This document shows positions 18,261 to 26,172 of a stretch of 64,000 nt of DNA, in pieces. Within the stretch, counting starts at the first letter, position 1. Each line of letters starts with the position of its first letter. Both the position numbers and the translations under genes were made by a program. Under the pieces are notes generated by a model. That model made no database searches and was not told where the DNA came from. It worked only from the letters and a program-made list of their open reading frames with translations. The stretch is taken from contig NZ_JABEQE010000006.1 in NCBI RefSeq assembly GCF_014174375.1, forward strand, positions 62,001 to 126,000, read 5' to 3'. The stretch comes from Gluconacetobacter asukensis. GTDB taxonomy: Bacteria; Pseudomonadota; Alphaproteobacteria; Acetobacterales; Acetobacteraceae.

Positions 18261-19289
18261 ATGACCGGAAAGATGAAGGCTGCCGTCGTCCGTGAATTCG
18301 GCAAGCCACTGACGATCGAGGAACTGGATATTCCGACCATCCGCCCCGATCAGATCCTGGTCCGGCTGGATGCGTGCGGTGTGTGCCACACCGACCTGCA
18401 TGCCGCCCGTGGCGACTGGCCCGTGAAGCCGAAGCCGCCCTTTGTGCCGGGACATGAGGGCGTCGGGCATGTGGTGGCCGTGGGAAGTGCCGTCAAATGG
18501 GTGAAGAAAGGCGATGTGGTCGGCGTGCCGTGGCTGTATTCGGCCTGCGGCCATTGCGAGCACTGCCTGGGCGGGTGGGAGACGCTGTGCCCGACGCAGG
18601 ATGATACCGGCTATACCGTCAACGGGTGCTTTGCCGAATATGTGGTGGCCGACCCGAATTACGTGGCGCATCTGCCGAAGAATATCGACCCGTTGCAGGT
18701 CGCGCCGGTGCTGTGCGCCGGGCTGACGGTCTACAAGGGCCTGAAGATGACCGACACAAGGCCCGGCCAGTGGGTCGCGGTGTCAGGGGTTGGCGGGCTG
18801 GGCCAGATGGCGGTGCAGTATGGCGTTGCCATGGGCCTGAACGTCATTGCCATCGATATCGACGACGAGAAGCTGCAGACGGCCAAGGTGCTGGGGGCGG
18901 CGCTGACCGTGAATGCGCGTTCGGTCGATCCTGCGCCCTATATCCAGTCGCAGGTGGGCGGCGCGCATGGCACGCTGGTCACGGCGGTCTCGCGCTCGGC
19001 CTTCGCGCAGGCGATGGGCTTTGCCCGGCGGGGCGGGACGATCGTGCTGAACGGTCTGCCGCCGGGGGAATTCCCGATTTCCATCTTCGACATGGTGATG
19101 GCCGGGACCACGGTGCGCGGTTCGATCGTCGGCACGCGGCTGGACATGATCGAAGCCTTGTCCTTCTTCGCCGACGGCAAGGTCAAGACGGTCATCGAGC
19201 CCGATCGGCTGGAGAACATCAACCAGATCTTCGCCGATCTCGAGACCGGCAACGTGCACGGGCGCAAGGTGCTCGATCTGCGGGACTGA
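18261..19289 (+). CDS. adhP: zinc-dependent alcohol dehydrogenase, AdhP type
   Basis: NAD-dependent cytosolic medium-chain alcohol dehydrogenase of 342 residues, likely interconverting ethanol and acetaldehyde. Catalytic zinc ligands are in ACGVCHTDLHA and PGHEGVGHVV. The structural zinc Cys cluster is SACGHCEHCLGGWETLC. The Rossmann motif is VSGVGGLGQMAVQY. C-terminal NVHGRKVLDL is typical of AdhP. ATG 18261 follows GAGGAACGAGC, while an upstream in-frame ATG at 18210 adds 17 unlikely residues. It stands as a single gene with an FNR-like site upstream. In acetic acid bacteria this soluble ADH is separate from the membrane PQQ-ADH that makes vinegar. Confidence 0.93.
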   Translation: MTGKMKAAVVREFGKPLTIEELDIPTIRPDQILVRLDACGVCHTDLHAARGDWPVKPKPPFVPGHEGVGHVVAVGSAVKWVKKGDVVGVPWLYSACGHCEHCLGGWETLCPTQDDTGYTVNGCFAEYVVADPNYVAHLPKNIDPLQVAPVLCAGLTVYKGLKMTDTRPGQWVAVSGVGGLGQMAVQYGVAMGLNVIAIDIDDEKLQTAKVLGAALTVNARSVDPAPYIQSQVGGAHGTLVTAVSRSAFAQAMGFARRGGTIVLNGLPPGEFPISIFDMVMAGTTVRGSIVGTRLDMIEALSFFADGKVKTVIEPDRLENINQIFADLETGNVHGRKVLDLRD

Positions 19290-19378
19290 GCGCGCCTCCC
19301 CCCGACGGGACCATGGTGGGGTGGTGTCGTTATGGGCTATGACTCCTCCATCACGGATGGATGGGTTGGGAACGGGCG

Positions 19379-20803
19379 ATGCGAAACAGCGCGCGGATCT
19401 GGGAATGTGTCGAGGCGCGCAAGGCGCCGCTGATCGCGTTGAGCGACGCCGTATGGTCGGTGCCGGAGCTGAATTTCGGTGAATTCCGCTCGGTCGCGCT
19501 GCATGACGCGGCCCTGGAGCAGGAAGGTTTTCGGGTGACCCGCGATGTGGCGGGGTTGCCGACCGCGATCATGGGCGAGGCCGGGGAAGGCGGGCCGGTG
19601 ATTGCCTTTCTGGGCGAATATGACGCGCTGCCGGGCCTGAGCCAGCAGGCGGGGGTGATGGAACACCAGCCCCTGGCCGGCGACGGCAACGGGCATGCCT
19701 GCGGGCATAATCTGCTGGGTTCGGCGTCGCTTCTGGCGGCGACGGCGCTGAAGGACTGGCTGGCCGAGACCGGGATGCCGGGGCGGGTGCGCTATTATGG
19801 CTGCCCGGCCGAGGAAGGTGGTGCCGGCAAGGGCTTCATGGTGCGGGCCGGCGTGTTCGACGACGTCGACGTTGCGATTTCCTGGCATCCTTATGCTTTC
19901 GCCACAGTCTTTCCGCCAGCGGCGCTGGCCAACATGCGCCTGGATTTCACCTTCATCGGGCGCTCGGCCCATGCCGCCGCCGCGCCCCATCTGGGCCGCT
20001 CGGCGCTGGACGCGGCGGAGTTGATGAATATCGGGGTGAACTACCTGCGCGAGCATATGCTGCCGAGTTCGCGCATCCATTACGCCTATCAGGACGCAGG
20101 GGGGGCCGCGCCCAATGTGGTCCAATCGCGGGTGGTCATCCGCTATACCGTCCGCGCGGCGGAGCTGGATGACATGCTGGCCCTGGCCGAGCGCGTGCGC
20201 CGCGTGGCCGAGGGGGCCGCGATGATGACCGAAACCCGGGTCGAATGCGAAGTGGTCAGCGGCATGGCGAATCTGCTGCCGAATCCGCCACTGGAAGCGG
20301 CGATGCAGGCGAATCTGGAACGGCTGGGTCCGCCGCCCTTTGACGCGGCGGACCGCGCCTTCGGCCGGGAGATGCAGAAGACCTTCACGCAGGAGGACAT
20401 CGTGGCGGCATTCCGCCAGGTGGGGTTGCCGCCCTCGACCGACCGGCCGCTGTGCGATGTCGTGCTGCCTTATCCGTCGCCGGTCGGGCCGATTCTGCTG
20501 GGGTCGACCGATGTGGGGGATGTCAGCTGGACGGTGCCGACCGTCCAGGCGTTCGGTGCGACCTGTGCCATCGGTACGGCGCTGCATTCGTGGCAGATGA
20601 CGGCGCAGGGTAAATCGTCGGTCGCCCACAAGGGCATGGTCCATGTCGCCAAGGTGATGGCGGCGACGGCGGTGGATGTGCTGTCCGATCCCGAGCTGCT
20701 GGCGCAGGCCCGGCGGGACCATGCCGCGCGGCTGGCCGAGCGCCCCTATGTCAGCCCGATGCCGCCGGACCTCATGCCGCCGATTATACGGCAGGATTCC
20801 TGA
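19379..20803 (+). CDS. M20 family amidohydrolase (AbgB-like)
   Basis: A 474-residue metallo-amidohydrolase of the M20D group, whose members cleave N-acyl or p-aminobenzoyl-glutamate amides. Metal-binding motifs are GEYDALPGLSQQAGV, GNGHACGHNLLGSA and CPAEEGGAGKGFMVRAG; the dimerisation-domain signature ADDVDVAISWHPYA-like segment (DDVDVAISWHPYAFATV) follows. VGDVSWTVPTVQAFGATC is the late conserved block of AbgB-like proteins. No signal peptide is visible. ATG 19379 (MRNSARIWECVEARK) matches family N-termini; ATG 19361 would add six residues. It is followed by an AT-rich 298-nt gap. Confidence 0.88.
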   Translation: MRNSARIWECVEARKAPLIALSDAVWSVPELNFGEFRSVALHDAALEQEGFRVTRDVAGLPTAIMGEAGEGGPVIAFLGEYDALPGLSQQAGVMEHQPLAGDGNGHACGHNLLGSASLLAATALKDWLAETGMPGRVRYYGCPAEEGGAGKGFMVRAGVFDDVDVAISWHPYAFATVFPPAALANMRLDFTFIGRSAHAAAAPHLGRSALDAAELMNIGVNYLREHMLPSSRIHYAYQDAGGAAPNVVQSRVVIRYTVRAAELDDMLALAERVRRVAEGAAMMTETRVECEVVSGMANLLPNPPLEAAMQANLERLGPPPFDAADRAFGREMQKTFTQEDIVAAFRQVGLPPSTDRPLCDVVLPYPSPVGPILLGSTDVGDVSWTVPTVQAFGATCAIGTALHSWQMTAQGKSSVAHKGMVHVAKVMAATAVDVLSDPELLAQARRDHAARLAERPYVSPMPPDLMPPIIRQDS

Positions 20804-21101
20804 CCTATATGGTTTCATGGACGTATTGTAACGATTTTTTTTGTTTCAAAGTTGTATTCAAATCACGCCTTGCTGCGGACGATTTTTTTTCGAGGCCGGA
20901 AAGGTCTGGGAAACAAATGATTTTTCGCCGCAAGGGCGTGGAGGATGCTTAACAAATCGTTACGACAGGGGGATCATGTCATTGCTCATATGGGGCAGAC
21001 CCCTATAACTGGCTTGGTGTTTCTGCCCCCCGGACGGCCGCGCCGCCCGGGGAACGTCCTTGAATGGTAAGGCTTTCTGTCCTGTCTGCTGGGGAAACTT
21101 G
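20804..21101. other. AT-rich intergenic region with inverted repeat, upstream of amine oxidase operon
   Basis: No gene is seen in this 298-nt stretch. The first 160 nt are much richer in A and T than the surrounding DNA, with two runs of eight T. The decamer GTAACGATTT (20828-20837) recurs as its exact reverse complement AAATCGTTAC at 20954-20963. This spacing (about 116 nt between arms) could suit looping by a regulator of the amine oxidase operon, or be a remnant. The last 70 nt are GC-rich with a palindromic CCCGG cluster. Confidence 0.45.
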
Positions 21102-22703
21102 ATGACAAATGCTTTTCGGCGTCCGGTGGCCACCCGCCGCCAGATGCTGACACGAATCGGTATCCTGGGGGGCAGCGCTGCCCTGTACCAGGCCATGACG
21201 AGTCTGGGTCATGCCGCGGGAACGGATTTCAAGGGTGCGCCCGCGCTGACGGGCGGCAAGCCCGGCACGAAGGTCCTGGTGCTGGGCGCCGGCCTGGCGG
21301 GCATGCTGGCGGCGTATGAACTGCGCAAGGCCGGGTATCAGGTCCAGATCCTGGAATTCCAGGACCGTGCCGGCGGCCGCAACATCTCGCTGCGGGGCGG
21401 GGACACGCTGACCGAACTGGGCGGGGCTGTGCAGAAGGTGCAGTTTGCGTCGGGAAACTATATCAATCCCGGCCCGTGGCGGATTCCCTATCATCACCAG
21501 GGGCTGCTGCATTACTGCAAGACTTTCGGCGTCGAGCTGGAACCGTTTGTCGAGCTGAATCACAATTCCTGGTTGCATTCCAGCGACGTATTCGACGGCA
21601 AGCCCGTCCGCTACCGCGATTACGCGGCGGATTTCACGGGCTTTACGGCGGAGCTGCTGGCCAAGGCCATCGACCAGCACAAGCTGGATGAAGTGATCTC
21701 GCCCGACGAGCGCGCGCATGTCGTCTCGGCAATGCGCGGCTGGGGTGGGCTGACGGCCGATGGGGCCTATCGCAAGGGGGCGATCAGCTCGCTGCGCCGT
21801 GGCTTCGCCAAGCCGCAGGGTGGCGGGCTGGATGGTGCGCCCGTGCCGTCCGACCTGTTTGCGCGGGACGACGTCATGCGGTCGGGCCTGTGGCAGTGGA
21901 TGGCGTTCCATGAGCGGCTGGACATGCAGACGACGATGTTCCAGCCGGTGGGCGGCATGGACCAGATCGGCAAGGGCTTCAACCGCCAGGTGCATGACCT
22001 GATCACGTTGAACTGCAAGGTGACGGCGATTCATCAGGACGATCGTCATGTGACGGTCACTTACAACGACATGTCCCATGGCGGCGCGGTGCGGCAGGCC
22101 GAGGCGGATTATTGCGTCTGCACGATTCCGCTGCCGGTGCTGTCGCAGCTGGACGTGCAGGTCAGCGGCCCGATGAAGGCGGCGATCGCGGCGGTGCCCT
22201 ATGCGTCATCGGTCAAGCTGGGGCTGGAATTCAAGCGCCGGTTCTGGGAACAGGACGACCAGATCTATGGCGGCATCAGCTTCACCGACCAGCCGATTAG
22301 CCAGATCTCGTACCCCAGCCATGGCTATTTCTCGGACGGGCCGGCGGTTCTGCTGGGCGGCTACATGTTCGGGCCGGCGGCGTATGATTTCGCCGGCATG
22401 ACCCCGGCCGAGCGGCTGGAGCACGGCCTGGCGCAGGGCCAGGTCATTCATGCCAACTACCGCAAGGAGTTCCGCACCGGCGTGTCGATGGCGTGGAGCC
22501 GCATGCCCTGGACCCTCGGCTGCTGTTCCATGTGGTCGGAACAGGCGCGCAAGACCCATTACAAGGCACTGTGCGACATCGACAACCGGATCGTGCTGGC
22601 CGGCGAGCATGCGTCGCATATCGGCTGCTGGCAGGAAGGCGCCATTCTGTCGTCGCTGGATGCCATCACCCGTCTGCATAAACACGCGCAGGGAGCTGCC
22701 TGA
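21102..22703 (+). CDS. exported flavin amine oxidase / dehydrogenase
   Basis: FAD-dependent amine oxidoreductase of 533 residues (monoamine oxidase/L-amino acid oxidase/NicA2-like superfamily). A Tat-like signal (TRRQML at residues 11-16, then GILGGSAALYQAM) predicts folded export to the periplasm. The FAD Rossmann motif is VLVLGAGLAGMLAAYELRKA (from about residue 58), followed by EFQDRAGGRN and the GGMDQIGKGFNRQV substrate-domain block. The C-terminal FAD block is IVLAGEHASHIGCWQEGAI. It would oxidise an amine or amino acid to an imine. The start ATG 21102 overlaps no gene. The next gene, a cytochrome c, begins at the final base of this stop codon, indicating a functional partnership. Confidence 0.88.
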   Translation: MTNAFRRPVATRRQMLTRIGILGGSAALYQAMTSLGHAAGTDFKGAPALTGGKPGTKVLVLGAGLAGMLAAYELRKAGYQVQILEFQDRAGGRNISLRGGDTLTELGGAVQKVQFASGNYINPGPWRIPYHHQGLLHYCKTFGVELEPFVELNHNSWLHSSDVFDGKPVRYRDYAADFTGFTAELLAKAIDQHKLDEVISPDERAHVVSAMRGWGGLTADGAYRKGAISSLRRGFAKPQGGGLDGAPVPSDLFARDDVMRSGLWQWMAFHERLDMQTTMFQPVGGMDQIGKGFNRQVHDLITLNCKVTAIHQDDRHVTVTYNDMSHGGAVRQAEADYCVCTIPLPVLSQLDVQVSGPMKAAIAAVPYASSVKLGLEFKRRFWEQDDQIYGGISFTDQPISQISYPSHGYFSDGPAVLLGGYMFGPAAYDFAGMTPAERLEHGLAQGQVIHANYRKEFRTGVSMAWSRMPWTLGCCSMWSEQARKTHYKALCDIDNRIVLAGEHASHIGCWQEGAILSSLDAITRLHKHAQGAA

Positions 22704-23122
22704 TGCGGTCCGTATTTCTGCTTCTGGCCGGCCTGGCGGCCGGCGCGTTTCTTGCCCCGCAGGCGCGGGCCGACAGTGCCAGTGCCGTCGTGGGCAAGAT
22801 GCAGCCGTTGAAGGACGGCGCCGACGTCTACAAGCATGTCTGCCAGAGCTGCCACATGCCCGATGCCAAGGGCGCCGAAGGGGCTGGCGCCCGTTTCCCG
22901 GCGCTGGCCGGAAATGCCAAGCTGGCCAGCGCGGACTACCCTGTCTATGTCGTGCTGAACGGTTTCGGCGGCATGCCGTGGTTTTCCGGCATGCTGACCG
23001 ATCAGCAGGTCGCGGACGTGGTGAATTATATTCGCACCCATTTCGGCAATCATTACACCGACATGGTGAAGCCGTCGGATGTCGCGGCCCAGCATCCGAC
23101 CATCAGCTCCGAAGAGGATTGA
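22703..23122 (+). CDS. small periplasmic c-type cytochrome, partner of amine oxidase
   Basis: A 139-residue secreted cytochrome c. Signal peptide MRSVFLLLAGLAAGAFLAPQARA precedes the mature chain. The haem motif is CQSCH at residues 47-51. The distal Met is probably in GGMPWFSGM. LTDQQVADVVNYIRTHFGNHY is the C-terminal helix typical of mono-haem class I cytochromes. The gene overlaps the amine oxidase stop by one base. It likely takes electrons from the reduced flavin and passes them to the respiratory chain, which is an inference from operon structure and from the described NicA2/CycN pair. Confidence 0.9.
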   Translation: MRSVFLLLAGLAAGAFLAPQARADSASAVVGKMQPLKDGADVYKHVCQSCHMPDAKGAEGAGARFPALAGNAKLASADYPVYVVLNGFGGMPWFSGMLTDQQVADVVNYIRTHFGNHYTDMVKPSDVAAQHPTISSEED

Positions 23123-23129
23123 CAGGGAC

Positions 23130-23639
23130 ATGACGATTTTCAAGACATTCCGCATCGCCGCGCTGGCTTCTGTCCTGGCCGGCGGAGCGGTCTCCGCCGC
23201 CGGGGCGGCCGATGTGGTCCGGCATAGCGATCCGGCCGGTCATTTCCCGATCTCCACCGCGATCGAGGTGCCGCCCGGTGCCACGACCATCTATCTGAGC
23301 GGCATGGGTGCGCCGCCGGTCGACAAGACGGCCGATCCGAAGACGCTGGCCGCCTATGGCGACACGGAGACCCAGGTGCGCGGCGCGCTGACCCGCATCC
23401 AGGGCGAACTGGCCAAGCTGAAGCTGACCATGGGCGATGTCGTCAACATGCACATCTACATGGTCGCCGACCCCAAGCTGGGCAAGATCGACTTTCCGGG
23501 GATGATGAAGGCCTACACCGAGTTCTACGGTACGCCGGCCCAGCCGAAGCTGCCGACCCGCTCGGCATTTGAAGTTGCCCATCTGGCCAATCCCGGCTGG
23601 CTGGTGGAAATCGAGGTTGTCGCGGTTCGCACCCACTGA
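23130..23639 (+). CDS. exported RidA family protein in amine oxidase operon
   Basis: RidA-type imine/enamine hydrolase of 169 residues. Unlike the cytosolic RidA at 14450-14803, it carries a signal peptide (RIAALASVLAGGAVSAAGA). The mature part has TIYLSGMGAPPVDKTAD, the LTRIQGELAKLKLTMGDVV helix-strand and the conserved Arg in LPTRSAFEVAHLANPG. ATG 23130 follows ACAGGG and lies 7 nt after the cytochrome stop. It is expected to act in the periplasm on the imine product of the neighbouring flavoenzyme, releasing ammonia and a carbonyl compound. A hairpin follows directly, ending the operon. Confidence 0.88.
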   Translation: MTIFKTFRIAALASVLAGGAVSAAGAADVVRHSDPAGHFPISTAIEVPPGATTIYLSGMGAPPVDKTADPKTLAAYGDTETQVRGALTRIQGELAKLKLTMGDVVNMHIYMVADPKLGKIDFPGMMKAYTEFYGTPAQPKLPTRSAFEVAHLANPGWLVEIEVVAVRTH

Positions 23640-23645
23640 CGCCGG

Positions 23646-23669
23646 CCCCCGGGGGCTTGCCCCCCGGGG
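23646..23669 (+). terminator. GC-rich hairpin after exported ridA gene
   Basis: Runs of C and G around a TT loop (CCCCCGGGGGC-TT-GCCCCCCGGGG) form a strong stem 7 nt after the RidA stop. There is no T tract. It likely terminates the amine oxidase-cytochrome-RidA transcript. It resembles the hairpin families at 14386-14442 and 16248-16290 in composition. Confidence 0.55.
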
Positions 23670-23810
23670 ATACCCGATGATCGGCCCGTGATGGGAACCC
23701 GATGATATGTCCGGGCATTAAGAGCCTGATTGGAAACGTATGTCGGATCGCCGCCAGTGCGCAGTTCCAGTCGGCTTCAGGCGGGGATATGTGGCGGGGA
23801 GGGCCGACGG

Positions 23811-24308
23811 GTGACGGATCTGGTAAGGCGCGCGGCAATCTTTGCGACATCGATCCATGCCGCGACCGGTCAGCGCCTGCCTTATACCGACGAGCCGTTT
23901 ATTGCCCACCCGATGCGCGTCGCCGAACTGGTTGCCGGGACCGGGGCCCGGCCAGAAGTTGTGGCGGCGGCATGGTTGCATGATGTGCTAGAGGATACGC
24001 CGGTGACGCTGGAGGAAATCGCCTCGGTCTTCGGGCCGGAGGTGGCGTCTCTGGTGGATATGGCGGCGATGTTGCCTCATTGCCTGGCCGACGACCTGCC
24101 GGGAGCGGTCGATCACGCGCAACTGGCCCGGGCTTCGGCCGAGGCGCAGACCATCTGCATTGCCAGCCTGATCGACCATACGACACAGATCCTGCGCTAC
24201 GAAACCAGGCGGCGCAGCCTTCTGCTGCATGAAAAGCGTGAGATTCTGCGCGGCCTCGGCAAGGGCGATGCCGGGTTATACATGATGGCGGCACTGGTCG
24301 TCAGTTGA
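23811..24308 (+). CDS. small HD-domain protein, SpoT/MESH1-like
   Basis: A 165-residue stand-alone HD domain related to the (p)ppGpp hydrolase domain of SpoT and to MESH1. AIHPMRVAELVAG-like sequence (PFIAHPMRVAELVAGTG), WLHDVLEDTPVTLEEI and FGPEVASLVDMAA reproduce the H...HD...ED signature. The later Asp block, ADKxxN in SpoT, is IDHTTQ here, keeping only the Asp. No synthetase, TGS or ACT domain is present. GTG 23811 follows GGGGAGGG with about 8 nt spacing and is preferred to the ATG at 23730, which adds 27 unlikely residues. It may hydrolyse (p)ppGpp or another nucleotide; this is inferred. Confidence 0.8.
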   Translation: MTDLVRRAAIFATSIHAATGQRLPYTDEPFIAHPMRVAELVAGTGARPEVVAAAWLHDVLEDTPVTLEEIASVFGPEVASLVDMAAMLPHCLADDLPGAVDHAQLARASAEAQTICIASLIDHTTQILRYETRRRSLLLHEKREILRGLGKGDAGLYMMAALVVS

Positions 24309-24451
24309 GGAAGTTTGTAGAGCCGCTTTGCCTACGAACAGTCGGAAGCAGGATCTGTACTGCTGACGGGCGCGCCCGAACAGGAGCGGGGGGCGGAACG
24401 AAGACGCGTTCACCGTGACCGGTGGGGCCGCAGGCGGCGGGTCGCGCCGAA

Positions 24452-24478
24452 CCGGCCACGAATTTACGACGTGGCCGG
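24452..24478. terminator. hairpin between convergent HD and S10 peptidase genes
   Basis: CCGGCCACG and CGTGGCCGG (9-bp arms) are separated by a 9-nt loop. It lies in the gap between two convergent genes, 24309-24503, where a bidirectional barrier is expected. There is no T tract. Nothing else was recognised in this gap. Confidence 0.45.
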
Positions 24479-24503
24479 CTGGCGTCAATGAAAATCGCCT
24501 GTC

Positions 24504-26156
24504 TTACGGCGTGGTCGATCCTGCCGCCGGCTGGTTGTCGGTGCGGCGGATGAAGTCGGCGATATTGTCGTGCAGTTCGGTCAGGGCCGGGATGTTGGCG
24601 TAGACCATGTGGCCTGACTGGTACTGGCGGAATTCGATATTCTTCTGCAAGGCGGCCGGGATCGGCAGGTGGCGCATTTCGTAGATCCCCTCGTAATACG
24701 GGGTCGCCAGGTCGAAATAGCCGGCGTTGAGCATGATCTTCAGCGTCGGGTTGGTCTTCATCGCCTGGGCGAGGTCGGGCATCACGTTGGCCGGGCCGTC
24801 GGATTCCGTCGCTTCGGGGCCGCCGGCGGCGTGGTGGAAGTTCCAGTGCTGGATGTCGATTTCCGGACGGTAGGTCAGGCCGTCGCCGTAATTCAGCGTC
24901 TTGCGCACATAGTCGTTGAACAGTGACACATAGGCCGAGCTGATGGCGGTCGATTGCGGGTCGTATCCGGCTTCCTCGCTCAGCGGGTCCAGCGCGGGGC
25001 CGGAGAAGCGGGTATCCAGCCGGCCGGTCGTCATGCCGTCATCCGATTGCAGGGTCTTGGAGAATTCGCCGCCGTCGATGCGCAACTCGGCACGGCGGAT
25101 ATAGTCTGCGGGCAGGCCGGTATAGGCATGCAGGCGCTCGACGATCCGTGTCCGGTCGGCGTCGGGCAGCCCTGCGCCCTGCTGCAATGCCGCCAGATAA
25201 TCGGTGCTGGCGAAATGCTCGACCTCGGCCAGGAAGGTTTTGAGATCCGCGGGCTGCTGCGGCAGCTTGTGATGATACCAGGCCGTCGCGGCATAGGTCG
25301 GCAGGGCCAGCACGAACGGCTCGTCCATGCCGGGGTTCAGCGCCGGTTCGTCCACACTGTTGTCGTAGCTGAGGATCTGCGACAGCAGGATCACGCCGTT
25401 GAAATCGATGTTTTCCTGATTTTGCAGATCGTTGACCAGGACGGCCGAGCGCATGGTGCCGTAGCTTTCGCCGAACAGGTATTTCGGCGAGTTGTAGCGG
25501 CCATATTTCGCCAGGAACTGGGTGACGAAGCTGGTAAAGGCCTGGCCGTCGGCATCGACGCCCCAGAACAGCTTTTCCTTGTCCTTGCCGTTGATGCGGC
25601 CGAAGCCGGTGCCCGGCGCGTCGACGAACACCAGGTCGGTGACGTCCAGCAGGCTCTGCGGGTTGTCGATCAGCCGGTAGGGGCTGGCGGGGGTGTGGGT
25701 GTCGTCGTTCGTCACCACGCGGCGCGGGCCGAAGGCGCCCATATGCAGCCACACCGTGGACGAGCCCGGTCCGCCATTATAGATGAAGGTGACGGGGCGG
25801 GATTCCGCCCGGCTGTCCTTGCGGAAATAGGCGACATAGAACATCGATGCCGTGGCATCGGGATTGCCGTCGATGGCATGGGCGTCGCTGCCCGGGGTCT
25901 GGTGCTGGACGGTTTCGTCGGAATCGTCCCATCCATGGGGATGGACCACCAGCGTGCCGGCCACGGCCTGGTAGGCGACGGGTTTGCCGTCGATCGTGAT
26001 CGTGCCGCTGCTGGTCCGTTCGATGGGCTGTGCAGGGTGGGCGGCGTGCGTGGTGTCAGCATGGGCCGTGTCGGGATGGTCGATGGCGGCGCGGGCCGGC
26101 GACAGGCCCAGGCAGATGAGCGACGCGGACAGCAGCAGGGACAGGCGTGTGGTCAA
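24504..26156 (-). CDS. serine carboxypeptidase-like protein, S10 family, exported
   Basis: A 550-residue exported alpha/beta hydrolase of the peptidase S10 family. The oxyanion region is TFIYNGGPGSSTVWLHMG. The nucleophile Ser is in LFGESYGTMRSAVL, the Asp in NAGYFDLATPY and the His in YQSGHMVY. I place the start at TTG 26156: GGAGGA lies 4 nt upstream, and translation gives MTTRLSLLLSASLICLGLSPARA, a clean signal peptide. Reading from ATG 26273 instead adds 39 proline- and charge-rich residues that overlap the upstream MBL gene. The upstream MBL gene is on the same strand, 16 nt away from this TTG. Substrate is unknown, probably peptides in the periplasm. Confidence 0.85.
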   Translation of the reverse strand: MTTRLSLLLSASLICLGLSPARAAIDHPDTAHADTTHAAHPAQPIERTSSGTITIDGKPVAYQAVAGTLVVHPHGWDDSDETVQHQTPGSDAHAIDGNPDATASMFYVAYFRKDSRAESRPVTFIYNGGPGSSTVWLHMGAFGPRRVVTNDDTHTPASPYRLIDNPQSLLDVTDLVFVDAPGTGFGRINGKDKEKLFWGVDADGQAFTSFVTQFLAKYGRYNSPKYLFGESYGTMRSAVLVNDLQNQENIDFNGVILLSQILSYDNSVDEPALNPGMDEPFVLALPTYAATAWYHHKLPQQPADLKTFLAEVEHFASTDYLAALQQGAGLPDADRTRIVERLHAYTGLPADYIRRAELRIDGGEFSKTLQSDDGMTTGRLDTRFSGPALDPLSEEAGYDPQSTAISSAYVSLFNDYVRKTLNYGDGLTYRPEIDIQHWNFHHAAGGPEATESDGPANVMPDLAQAMKTNPTLKIMLNAGYFDLATPYYEGIYEMRHLPIPAALQKNIEFRQYQSGHMVYANIPALTELHDNIADFIRRTDNQPAAGSTTP

Positions 26157-26172
26157 CGGTTCCTCCGGTTCA

